Source: Helianthus annuus (taxonomy: Eukaryota > Streptophyta > Magnoliopsida > Asterales > Asteraceae). From it: a DNA stretch of 64,000 nucleotides. The translations under genes and the position numbers were made by a program. The stretch covers positions 10,994,289-11,058,288 of the forward strand of contig NC_035435.2 of the NCBI RefSeq assembly GCF_002127325.2, given 5' to 3'. The first letter of the stretch is position 1; each line of letters starts with the position of its first letter. The notes beneath the pieces were generated by a model. The model did no database searches, was not told the origin of the DNA, and worked only from the letters and a program-made list of their open reading frames with translations. Below are positions 1 to 9,796 of this stretch, piece by piece.

Positions 1-1263
1 GGATCATGTCCTCAGAGAGATGCAACTCTATCAAATCATATCTAATCCGCTCCTCCCAAGTTAATTTAGGCCTGCCTCTACTTCTTCTCCCCTCCACAAT
101 AAAGTTTTCCACTGCTCTAACTGGCGCCATAGTCTGCCTTCTCTTCACATGCCCAAACCATCTCAATCTCCCTTCTTTAATCTTCTCCGATATACTAGCT
201 ACTCCTACCCTTTCCCTGAAAACCTCATTTCTTATCCGATCTAGTCTTGTGTATCCACACATCCACCTCAGCATCCTCATCTCTGCAACCTCCATCTTGC
301 GCGCCTGTGCCTTTTTGATGGCCCAACACTCTGTTCCATACAACATAGCAGGTCTAACTGCAACCCTATAAAATTTTCCCTTTAATTTAGTTGGGAACCG
401 CTTGTCACACAAGACCCCAGAGGCTGCTCTCCACTTACACCAGCCAGCCTGGATGTGGTGGGCTACGTCACTATCTATCTCTCCATCCCTTTGAACAAAC
501 GATCCTAAGTACTTAAACTTAGTTACTTGTGGGACTGCTTGGTTTTCAATAGTGATTTGAGTGTCCTCGCAATCACTAGCACCACTGAAGTTACAATAGA
601 GATACTCCGTCTTTGAGCGACTAATCCTTAAGCCTCTCCCCTCTAAGGCTGTCCGCCACTCCTCCAACCTTACATTCAGGCTTTCTTTAGTCTCTTCAAT
701 TAACACTATGTCATCTGCAAAAAGCATGCACCATGGGACTGGCTTCTGGATGTACTTTGACAACTCATCTAGGACAACCGCAAATAGAAACGGGCTTAAC
801 GCCGACCCTTGGTGGAGACCCACCTCCACTGAGAAGAAGTCGGTATCTCCTAAAGGAGAACGTACGCTCGTTTCGGTCCTACTATACATATCCTTAATTA
901 TATCTATATACCTCCCAGGGATCCTTCTACCCTCTAAACTATCCCAAATCAATCTACGGGGCACACTATCGTACGCCTTTTCAAGGTCAACGAAGACCAT
1001 ATGTAGATCCCGCCTTTTCTCCCTATACTTTTCCATTAATCTTCTGATAATATGTATCGCTTCCGTGGTTGATCGCCCTGTCATGAAACCAAACTGGTTT
1101 ACTGTAACCTGAGTTTCTCTTCTTATTCTAGTCTCAATTACTCTCTCCCATAATTTCATAGTATGACATAACAACTTAATTCCTCTATAATTTCCACAAC
1201 ATTGGGCATCTCCTTTCTTCTTATATATGGGCACTAATACGCTACTCCTCCATTGATCTGGTA
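1..1263 (-). pseudogene. RTE-type LINE reverse transcriptase, C-terminal part
   Basis: Read on the minus strand this segment translates without a stop from about 1263 to the left edge, roughly 420 residues. It shows non-LTR reverse transcriptase blocks in order: a YRGI motif near 1189, NQFGFMTGRST, DLEKAYDSV, GLHQGSALSP, the catalytic FADD at 710-721, then a long C-terminal part with WFGHVKRR near position 150. These blocks fit the plant RTE clade of LINEs, whose protein copies element RNA at a nicked target. A stop codon lies two codons before the first conserved residues, and upstream endonuclease sequence is absent, so this is a 5'-truncated copy, as is usual for LINEs. The 3' end is outside the window. 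Family assignment is by motif recognition; it could be a neighbouring LINE clade. Confidence 0.85.
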
Positions 1264-1510
1264 TTTTTCAGAGTACTACTAAAAATGTGATTACACAAAC
1301 GAAAGTAATCTTCTTGAAATATTGGGTGATGGTGACAAAAAAAAGTATTAGTTTTCTATCCCCTTTCATATTTAAGTTTATTATAGGAACCAAAAAACAA
1401 AAACATGTTATAAAATCAAACAACAAACTTGATTGTGCAGAGTCAAAAGGCAGAATCAAGTCATAATGGAGAAATTAAATATTTAAAGTTATAATGCATC
1501 AATTAAATAC

Positions 1511-1796
1511 CTGAATAAGCAAAAAGCTCATAAGACCTTTTAGTAAAAATCAAGTGGAGACCATCGCCATCATTGGGATTGAACTTTTCCGACGGTTGAT
1601 CATAGACAATTTCAGTACAATCTACTTGAAAAGGTGAGAAGCCTTTATTGGCATCAAGCACCAGAAACTTGTAGAGGCGGAGCTCCTGAGCCAACACCGC
1701 TAGCATCGACAAAATGAAACAAAATGAAGTGATGTTTAAACCCTGTAAAAAGGTGATAATAAGCCAACAACTCAATAACAAAAATGCACATATCAT
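1511..1796 (-). pseudogene. Exon-like fragment of an unrecognised membrane protein
   Basis: A 97-codon reading frame starts with a hydrophobic stretch (MICAFLLLSCWLIITFLQ) and continues through a second hydrophobic run into a polar segment ending SYELFAYSG. The frame ends exactly at a good splice donor (TCAG/GTATTT, near 1510). A pyrimidine-rich TTTTTACAG acceptor-like site lies near 1745, so the real exon may be about 1511-1745. The composition is more gene-like than its surroundings. I do not recognise the family. No partner exon is visible to the left, where the LINE fragment begins at 1263. It may be a surviving exon of a gene broken by the LINE, or a chance frame. Confidence 0.3.
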
Positions 1797-4043
1797 TGTG
1801 GTTGTGTTTCTTAATTGGGTTTTCTATGTGAAGATTAACACAACAACTCTAGCACTTGCTTGCATGCCTCAGGCAAGATGCTTTAATCCTTTCAAGCCCG
1901 ACTTCATGGGCCGATGGCTCGATTTCAAATGTTACACGTACCCAATTCTCCATTCTCAAAACAAACCCTGCAAAATAACATCAACTCTTAATCGACTTCT
2001 AGTTAAAAACCCATTCAACACTTTACCTGCAATAAACCTTTTTCAAATTCAAACATCTACATGGATAAAAATTAAGAATAAAAAACTTCCTACAAATTTA
2101 ACATACCATTAAAAAGAGTGATCCTTGATGTTTTTTAGGCATGTAAAACACGGGATATCCTTCAACCATTCATAACACATATCGTTGAGAGTTTTACAAA
2201 GAAATCATCTGTTGTTTTCTAAAAAAAATTAAGGAAGGGATGCCTAAAAGAAATCAATTATCAAGGATTGAAATCCCATGGCTTCGACTATCATCATCAA
2301 AACCTCTTCACAATAAAAACCTTAAAAAATTGAATCGCTAGGAATGTACAATAGAATGAAAATATGTCAGAACCAATACTTCAGATCACATATACAGAGG
2401 AAGAATCTGAGGTGAAAGAGAAGGACACACCTAGTATATATGAGAATCTCTGAGATGAATCACATGTATATGAGAGATAGATGAGAATCAGGCTTTGTGA
2501 ATGATATGGCTGAAAAGGAAAGGGAAATAAGAGGAATTACTGAAAGGAAAAAGCTTTTACCGCCAAACAAAATCAATAAGGAGTATTTCATTGCCATGTG
2601 GCAATAACATGTTTAAGATGCTGCCAAGTGGCCTAAACATGTTTTGTTTTAATATACTTAGTAGATAACTTAAAAAACACAGCTCGCGCCTCATACATAT
2701 GAATCGTGATGGCCTTCACCCCACCACCCAAATTTCATGCCCTTGTGTAATGTTGTGTGGGTGCTGATATTGTTGATGTGGTAGGCGTATGACGCTCACA
2801 GCACATGGCCTTATTTATAAAGTTCGAATTGGGTTGGTTGTTAATTGCTAATTGATTTATACACCTTTACACCTATTTCATTAATACAAATCAGATATTT
2901 ATACTAATTAACTTAACATGTATTTTGTCACTTAATATTAAGTCAATTATGTTTAACTTAATAGTAGTTTAATGCTTGCTAGCCTGCTCAAGCCTAAAAT
3001 TAGGAAAAAAACTCATGCTCAGGCGTGTTTAACAAACACACTTTTTAGGCTCGGGCTTGTTTAACTCTACTCGATTCAAGCATTTAGCGAAGCTGATCTT
3101 GAGTATCTTACAAGCAACTCGGTGTGTTTAGACATATAGAAATAGAAAATACAAAAGACCCGTAAGCTACGCTTAACTAAAATAGTAAAAAAAATAGATT
3201 TATAGTTTTGATGTGATTATACATATCACATTACTAAAATACAACAACCCATATGTTTATGTCATAAATTTTGTCAAAACTTCTTGTTCTAAATGGGTAT
3301 GTGCCTCTCTTTCTCCATATTATTTTACATTTATCTCTTTTGTTCTTTATGTTTTTTTATGATGAAATAATAACCAAGGTCAATGATAAAATATGAAGTT
3401 TGATCTTTGTAGGAAGTCTAAGAATGCATCTTGGTCTTACACATGATAAAGTATAAAAATAAGGGTGAATAGTATTTTGATCCACCACTGACAACATTAT
3501 TATCACCACACAAAAGCCCCACTGCAACTTTAACATCCATCAAAACCCCAATCACCACCACCTCCTCTGCACAACACTCCTTCAAAATATCCATTATCGA
3601 AATTCAATATGTCAGTTTGTCTAATGATTGCATCGGTGTTCTCTCCGTATATCATGTGCAGGTAATGTTGGTCTGCTGCCACGCCGCATCTCACCAGATT
3701 TCAATTCATTGTGTTTTACGCATTTGAGTTTTTTATTTCTTTTTTCAAAAGTATAGCAATAATATACTCGTTTTAAAGATAAAAAAACACTTTTTTGTAT
3801 ATTTTTTTTTAAAAAGAATGTTGTATGAAAGAGTTATTGTTGGTCCCAGATTCATTAAACGATGAATAAAGCAATTAATTATTTCAATAAAACAGATTTA
3901 ACCAAATGTTCTATGTGGAAAGTGAAATCAATACCCAAAAATCTTGGAGATATATAACTTTTATGTTGTTATTCAAATTGTAAATGTTTTACAAGAATGA
4001 ATAATAAATGTGTTTGCTAGTTAAAATACATAAAAATTCTACC
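1797..4043. other. Gene-poor intergenic sequence
   Basis: This stretch is AT-rich, has short chance frames only, and shows no recognisable protein, RNA gene or paired repeat ends. A 132-codon plus-strand frame at 1714-2112 has no domain I can name. Around 2,990-3,080 there is a GCTC-and-GGGCTTGTTTAAC-rich segment resembling diverged transposon filler, but I could not find ends for it. Confidence 0.6.
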
Positions 4044-4167
4044 CAGATGGAAGAGTTGAGTTCTAGGTTTGGTGATGGAGGAGAGAAAAGATTTTGAATT
4101 GTTTGAATGCTCTATTCAAATCAGTTGTCTTCCTTCTTCGGTTGTATTACTATTTACAGGGAAAAGG
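4044..4167. repeat. Left flank of the interrupted tandem-array unit
   Basis: From AGATGGAAGAGTTGAG to GGGAAAAGG this matches the ends of array units at about 36,560-36,683 and 38,228-38,349. It ends in the AAAGG target duplication (4163-4167) of the copia element. The rest of the same unit resumes after 35,580, so 31.4 kb of transposon separates the two halves of one repeat unit. Confidence 0.9.
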
Positions 4168-4620
4168 TGTAGGTCCCCTAACCCGTGCGGATCGTAACAG
4201 AATCGTCGATCTAACCTAGAGTGCGGAATCCCCTAGATCAGATTTCACAGAAAACGTGTAGAAACAGAAATCTCTATAAACCCGATCTTTATTGATTATC
4301 TTTAAACGATTACAATCAATCAAGATCCCAATTCGTCCAAGCCTTTGTCTTTCACGAATTCTCTCCAAATGATTATGGTGATTAGAAGATTAACCTAAAC
4401 CCTAATGCTAAGCTTTGTTTATATTGGACAAAGCTTTGCATATGGGCTAGGTCATGGGAAAGGCCCATTTCGCAAACCATCCCCCATATGCGGGTTTGGT
4501 TTGGCCCAATCACTCTTAATTAACTATTACAAAGCTAAACCCACTAACTGTTTATTGTTTTACTAATTACAAGATATCCAAAGACCAAATCTAAGCTGTT
4601 GTCACAAATATGCGCCAACA
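4168..4620 (-). repeat. 3' LTR of the copia element
   Basis: 453 bp. On the minus strand it begins TGTTGGCGCA and ends CCTACA, giving canonical TG..CA ends. It matches 35131-35575 along its whole length, with an 8-bp indel near 4188. The TATATAAA box of the other LTR has decayed here to AATATAAA. Confidence 0.92.
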
Positions 4621-4633
4621 AACCCCCTCTTGA
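4621..4633 (-). other. Polypurine tract of the copia element
   Basis: The minus strand reads TCAAGAGGGGGTT directly before the LTR start, the expected position of the plus-strand primer for reverse transcription. Similar GGGGGAG tracts occur further upstream near 4,728 and 5,118. Confidence 0.75.
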
Positions 4634-5528
4634 CAATAGCTCGCAAAGGTAACTTCAGTCTTCAGAATCTCACAGTCTTTTGGTCTTTGGATAGCTTCAG
4701 CTTTAACAGCTTCTGTCAGCAACAGACTCCCCCTAAGCTGATGCATCCAATCACCAAATCTTCAAAACGTTAGCACTTGAGTAAACTCCAGTTCAGCATT
4801 TGAATAGCACTCTTTAAACTCTTCAACTTTGTTTGCAATGTAGAAAGGAGGTTCTACCATGCATCCAATCAAACTCTCATCTTCACAGCAACTTCTCAGC
4901 AACACATTGCTTCAATCTGTTTACAATAAAACAAACATCTCGAGAAACCATAAGTATTTTTCAACATTAGTTAAACAAATTATTATTATTCAAGAGATAG
5001 TCAAACTGTATCACAGATTAAGCACTTTCCAATTCAACACCAACACGCACAAATTTTAAACAAACACCTTATAACCTGCATGATTTAAAAATTTTGAACC
5101 CACTTTCTAACACTGTCTCCCCCTATCGGTAACAAGTCCTCCAAGAATAACAATTTTCCTTACATTAAGAATTTTACAGAAAAAGACACTATTTTTGTAT
5201 TTTTGTATTTTCTGAAAGCAAATAAATAACAAGAAGCAATAAACACTCTATTTTTATGAGAATCACCAGTAAGAAGATCATATCAGCACAATCAAACTGT
5301 TTTTCACACTATTAGATAATTCTTTATATAATTTTTCGTGAAAAGCAGTTCAAGACGATTACCAGTATGTTTGTCCACTTAAACAAAATGCATGAACATT
5401 TCAAGTACCATTACCGTATGATATGTTAAGGTAATATTATTACTGATATACTAGTGTGTCCCACTTCAGGATATACCCCCGCGATCAAGGTATGCACAAA
5501 GGTTCATCATAGTAGGTGAGTATATTGA
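4634..5528 (-). other. Copia 3' non-coding internal region, outer part
   Basis: No reading frame of note. The segment lies between the PPT and the gypsy insertion, and continues at 14,584 on the other side of that insertion. Two purine tracts (minus-strand TTAGGGGGAGT near 4,728 and ATAGGGGGAGA near 5,118) resemble extra PPTs. The short plus-strand frame at 4859-5059 is chance. Confidence 0.65.
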
Positions 5529-5793
5529 AATCATGTAACAACTACCACTAAAATCAATAGTTAGGACAATAATTAGTCAATAAGAAAACCCTAATTGAGA
5601 CACCCAAGTAATTCTGCACTAGCCCTAAAATTTTCAGAACAATCAGAATCAGGATCAGGGCCCCTAAAACTCGAGAGGGGTAAACCCTAGTTGAATAGTT
5701 ATCTAAATATTACGTTGCTTAAAGCTGATTGGATAATTTTGTTAATTCATGCAAGCTACTCCCCTGCATGGCAAGTCTAGGACCTATAGGTAT

Positions 5794-5834
5794 CCCTTAC
5801 GGACCGTAAGGGATCAGGCTTACGGTCCGTAAGC
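5794..5834. repeat. Twin palindromes in the gypsy 1 LTR U3
   Basis: CCCTTACGG-A-CCGTAAGGG (5794-5812) and GCTTACGG-T-CCGTAAGC (5818-5834) stand five bases apart. Both are preserved base for base in the 3' LTR at 13401-13441. They lie just upstream of the TATA box, where U3 enhancer or silencer sites normally sit. A similar half-palindrome (CCTTACGGTTCGTAAGG) appears in unrelated LTR-like sequence near 50,580. Confidence 0.85.
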
Positions 5835-5850
5835 AATGCCAAATTTTGGC

Positions 5851-5858
5851 TATAAATA
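5851..5858 (+). promoter_or_regulatory. TATA box of gypsy 1 5' LTR
   Basis: TATAAATA within GGCTATAAATAGCC, which is itself a near-palindrome. It is conserved in the 3' LTR at 13458-13465. It would place the start of the R region near 5,885. Confidence 0.7.
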
Positions 5859-6979
5859 GCCGACATTGGGACTTGCACAGGGGAGTTGAAATGACGTAAA
5901 TTGTCTCTGTGTACGTCGAGTTCAGGCTATTATATCACAATAAACACACACACAATCACGAGGTGCTGCCGCAATCAGGGTAATAACTCGATCGCTATTA
6001 CGATTCAACGTCCGATCGATTATAACGATCCAACGATTGTCCGAGTGCTGCTCAAATTGAGCTTGTACTTTGTTATTCATTGTGATTTCGACTTGAATGT
6101 TTGAGTGCTGTTCGAATTCGGACTATGCTCTGTCATTCGTTGTGAATCCATTGAATTGTTAAGTATTACACTTGATAATAGTTGTGAGGGTTTAATCTCG
6201 TGAATTGACGTAACTGCTGAATTAGTTACTAATCCCGTTTGTGTGTGCATTGTTATTTAAATTAGGTTAGAAGGCTAATCAGTAAAGCTTATACTCTGCT
6301 CATAAATCTGCAATGTGAGTCATTCTCTTTTTTATCAAACTATTTTACAAAACTCCAAATTATTTTCCAAAGTTATAATTACAGGGATTAAGTCTTTGTA
6401 ATCACCAAGTTACAGCCGGTATGTGGGGTTTTGTATACATTACTTATTTCCCGTCACACTTGGACAAACGGGTGGCCAAGGGGTGATCTGACCACAGTCA
6501 CCGATACCATTGGACAAATGGGCTAGCCAATGGATGGTCGAGTGACAAATACTGTGGGTAGTTGGTTTGATATCAGAAACATTGTAATTCCCCTTAATAC
6601 TGTAGATTATAACAAATGTGTCGTTTTCAGTAAAATGAATGATTCACTCAGTATTTCCCCGTTGACAAAACCTTTTTCAAACATGTTTCAGGTGATCTGG
6701 TATGAGCAAAGAAAAGTGCCATGGAGCACTCCCAGCTTAGAAAAGTGGCTCAATGTAAATAAATAAATGAACATGTTTTGAAAATAAAGATTTCCCTGAG
6801 AAATCACATTATTGTAAATTTCGGGAATTTATCCCTAAGTTATGAAACGGGCAGTTTGAATTATTGAAAGATCCGGTTTTAAAAAGACTTCCGCTGTCGC
6901 CTAAATTTAATAACACGGGATTCCTGTCCCGCGGCTCCTGAAACGGGTCAAACCGGGTCGGGGCCGTGACAGGAAAATG

Positions 6980-6992
6980 TGGTATCAGAGCC
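6980..6992 (+). other. Primer binding site of gypsy 1
   Basis: TGGTATCAGAGCC, complementary to the 3' end of initiator tRNA-Met, eight bases after the 5' LTR. Confidence 0.92.
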
Positions 6993-7113
6993 ACTGTTTT
7001 AAGCTTACTGATTAAGCTCATTGTTCTAATTAAGCCTATTACAATTAGGAAAATGTTTATTTGTCATTCTGTGAATATATGTGCATTAACTGATTAATTG
7101 TTAAAATTACAGT

Positions 7114-7437
7114 ATGGGTAAAGAAAAGATTTCTGCTATCTATCGCAAATTAGATAGTACACCTAAAGAACAGGGAACCTCTTCTTCCAAATCTCCCACC
7201 AATTTAGAAGAGGGAATCTTTGTCCGTAAGGCCAATTATCAAAACCCACTTACACCGGAGAAAAGGAATTCAATCCTTAGAAAAGGTCAAGAGAAAAAGA
7301 AACCCCGAACCAAGAGAGTGAGGTTTAACCCAGAAATTCAGGAAATTAATAATAATCCACCAGGGGAAAATAACTTAGAAGAAAAATGGGCAAATCTGTA
7401 TCTGCTCGCTACTGTAGCAGAAAAAGCAAATCTTTAA
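7114..7437 (+). CDS. Extra ORF A between PBS and gag, small basic protein
   Basis: 107 codons from ATG about 120 bp after the PBS. The protein is hydrophilic and strongly basic in its middle (QEKKKPRTKRVRF), with an acidic-to-neutral C-terminus (LEEKWANLYLLATVAEKANL). There is no zinc knuckle, protease or membrane segment. It is in the sense direction, uninterrupted, and precedes a second extra ORF and then gag. Known autonomous Tekay/Del elements go from PBS to gag-pol without such genes, as far as I know. The basic patch could bind nucleic acid or act as a nuclear signal; that is inference. The second gypsy element has a short basic frame at the matching place (19545-19667), which hints at a shared leader gene. 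Confidence 0.5.
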   Translation: MGKEKISAIYRKLDSTPKEQGTSSSKSPTNLEEGIFVRKANYQNPLTPEKRNSILRKGQEKKKPRTKRVRFNPEIQEINNNPPGENNLEEKWANLYLLATVAEKANL

Positions 7438-7581
7438 GCTTTAAACCTAGAAATATTTACTTCCTAGTAAATAAATAAATAGATCTGAGTATGTTCTGTT
7501 TGCTGTTATGTTGTACAAATTGGTGTGCAATAAAAATGTTTATTTGTTAAGCTTTGTTCCAAAGTTTTAACTTAACATTTT

Positions 7582-8334
7582 GTGCCTTTTGCATATATGC
7601 CGTACATCATGAATGAGATGTCGGAAGCATTTCAGAACCTCAACCTCTATCCTGTGCCAATTGAAGTCTCCCACAACTTCACTGGTTACATTGCTGACAT
7701 AGAGGAACCGCTAGAATTCCAAGCTCCACCGCTGGAAAAAGCAAAACCTAAAAAGAAGAGAAGATATGTAGGGTGGCGAAAGGTGCGCCGAAGGAAACCT
7801 AGGAGAATCCCTAAAATAGAAAACCCTGTGAGTGTGAGCAAGGGAAAAAAAATAGAAACCGGAGAAAGTTCCAAGCCAGCAGAAATAGGGATAGACCTAA
7901 AGCAAAAAGGAATAGAGATCGGAGAAAGCTCTAAACAGTCTGGGGAAATCACATTCCAGGACGAAATAGACCGCCTACTGGATAATTGTGATGTTCTAGA
8001 GCCTATCAACGATAATCTCTTCTCTTATCCTGCTACAGCCCAATTCCCAATAAACCTAGGACCAGCTATTCCAGACCCACTAGTTCACACCCGACCATTA
8101 GGCCAAATGGAGGAATGGTGGACCAATGACTGGCAATTCCAAAATATAGTTAATAGTCCCTATAGTTTTCTCCCACAGTTTGATCCAGAACCTATCCCTA
8201 ATCCGCCAATGAGCTATGAAAATTTAGCTGAACTACGTCAGTTTGGTGAAGAACTGATAGGCACCGAGAATAGGATCCGAGAAATAGGGGAGCAGATTTC
8301 TTGGAAGTACGACGAGAGGGAGCGTCGTTACTAA
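7582..8334 (+). CDS. Extra ORF B between PBS and gag, 250-residue protein
   Basis: 250 codons, intact although the downstream gag-pol has at least five lesions. Residues about 52-75 form a very basic block (KAKPKKKRRYVGWRKVRRRK) resembling a nuclear or RNA-binding signal. Two near-repeats of the type GESSK follow at residues about 95-117. The C-terminal half is proline/aromatic rich (WWTNDWQFQNIVNSPYSFLPQFDPEPIP) and ends in a charged helix. I recognise no family. The spacing from ORF A is about 145 bp and from gag about 270 bp. The start shown is the first ATG of the frame; a later Met such as residue 7 or 10 is possible. It could be an element-specific accessory protein or an N-terminal gag extension that became separate. 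Confidence 0.5.
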   Translation: MPFAYMPYIMNEMSEAFQNLNLYPVPIEVSHNFTGYIADIEEPLEFQAPPLEKAKPKKKRRYVGWRKVRRRKPRRIPKIENPVSVSKGKKIETGESSKPAEIGIDLKQKGIEIGESSKQSGEITFQDEIDRLLDNCDVLEPINDNLFSYPATAQFPINLGPAIPDPLVHTRPLGQMEEWWTNDWQFQNIVNSPYSFLPQFDPEPIPNPPMSYENLAELRQFGEELIGTENRIREIGEQISWKYDERERRY

Positions 8335-8602
8335 AACTGCCAGCAAACCAAAAGATAGGAGGGGTTTGGAGAAGTTTGTTTGTATTATAACTAAAATAGT
8401 AAAACTGATTCTGTAAAATGGGCAATAAAACACTGTAAGATAAAAAGTGTGTATTGAAGCAGGTATAATATATAAAACAAAACAGAAGTCGAGGCATCGA
8501 CAATTTTGACTATGTTTGCATGTTATACTGATCTATGTGTTTATCTGTGATTTTGTTATCAATAATTAGACACTAATAATTTCTATTAATACTAATTAGC
8601 AG

Positions 8603-9796
8603 ATGGAAAACGCTAATAGTGAACCAGTTAATGAAGTAAATCAGTCTGAGCAAAATCAGGAAGATCAATATATAACTAGATAAGATATTGAGCACTTTAT
8701 TGCTCAAGGGATAGCCAATGCTATTCCAGAAATCGTGGCTGCTGTTCAGAAACCTGCCGAACCACAATTAATTCCTAGTAAACGTATTCCGGAAGATAAC
8801 GGCAGTAACAACATAAATGGAGGCGGCAATCATAACGATCATGATCCGCAACAGGCCCCACTCCCTAAGAGAATGAAAGCTGCAACGCCTGGTTGCACTT
8901 ACAAAGAATTTCTTGCCTGTAAACCCGCAGAATTTGCAGGTAATGAAGGGGCAACTACAACACTGCGTTGGTTAGAGAAAACTGAGGCAGTAATTGCAAT
9001 AAGTAAATGTGCTGAAGAAGATCAAGTGATGTATGCATCAAACTTGTTCAAAGAAGGGGCGTTAGAATGGTGGAACACGGTGCTACAAGCAAAAGGAAGA
9101 AGGGTGGCCTATGCAATGAATTGGGAAGAATTTAAGCGTCTTGTCGAAAGAAAATTCTGTCCCGAATACGAGAAGGAACAAATGGCAAACAAGTTCCTGA
9201 GTCATCGTATGTTAGGTGTAGACTGTCGAGAATATACTTCGACATTCCTCGAATATGCGAAAGTGGTACCTTCCCTGGCTTCGCCAGAATCGGTACTCAT
9301 TTCCCGTCATATTTGGGGATTAATTGGAGAAATCCGTAATATCGTTAAAGCTGCGAGACCACGCACGATTGACGATGCTGTGGAATTAGCTAATACCTTA
9401 ACCGATGAACTAGTCCGCACCAGAGAAGAAGATCGCAAGAAGGAATTGGCTCAGAAAATTACCCAAGGATTTCGTGTGGGTAATAATAGCAATAAATTCA
9501 AGAAAAGAGGAACCGGGCAATACTCGTCACTTCCTTTCTGCAGAAATTGCAAAAAGAAACATTATGGACAGTGCAATATATTTTGCAACTTCTGCAAGGC
9601 GAAAGGACATCGGGAAGAAGACTGCAGAAGGAAAACAAGAATCTGTTATAACTGCAGAGAAACATGACACTTCCAATCTGAATGTCCTAAGTTAGCTAAA
9701 CCAGCAGACAATAGAGCTAAAACAACTGAAGGAACTACTAAGAAAAATGCACGAGCATTCCAGCTGACCACTCAAGAAGCCGAACTCATTCCAGAC
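8603..9796 (+). pseudogene. gag of gypsy element 1, two internal stops
   Basis: The structural protein that packages element RNA. ATG at 8603 opens the frame used by all later gag blocks. A TAA at codon 27 (8681-8683) and a TGA at 9665-9667 interrupt it. The capsid region is recognisable by RWLEKTEAV, EGALEWWNTV, WEEFKRLVERKFCPEYE and EYTSTFLEYAKVVPSLASPE. It is followed by basic linker and zinc knuckles (CRNCKKKHYGQC, CNFCKAKGHREEDC and a third begun at CYNC and cut by the TGA). After that stop the same frame runs directly into the protease, so gag and pol were one reading frame in the ancestor. Confidence 0.93.

Larger units (their letters stand above)
5534..6971 (+). repeat. 5' LTR of nested gypsy element 1
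   Basis: 1,438 bp, TGTAACAACT to GGCCGTGACA. It carries two adjacent palindromes, a TATAAATA box and a transcribed part that contains short non-conserved frames. It is almost identical to 13141-14578. Confidence 0.95.

Noticed and set aside
1714..2112. 132-codon plus-strand frame
   Set aside because: No domain, signal or repeat of known proteins; it overlaps the exon-like frame on the other strand and has an AT-rich random look.
6980..6992. Possible tRNA-Met gene
   Set aside because: Only the 13-base complement of the tRNA end is present; this is a primer binding site, as are 19384-19396 and 35116-35128.
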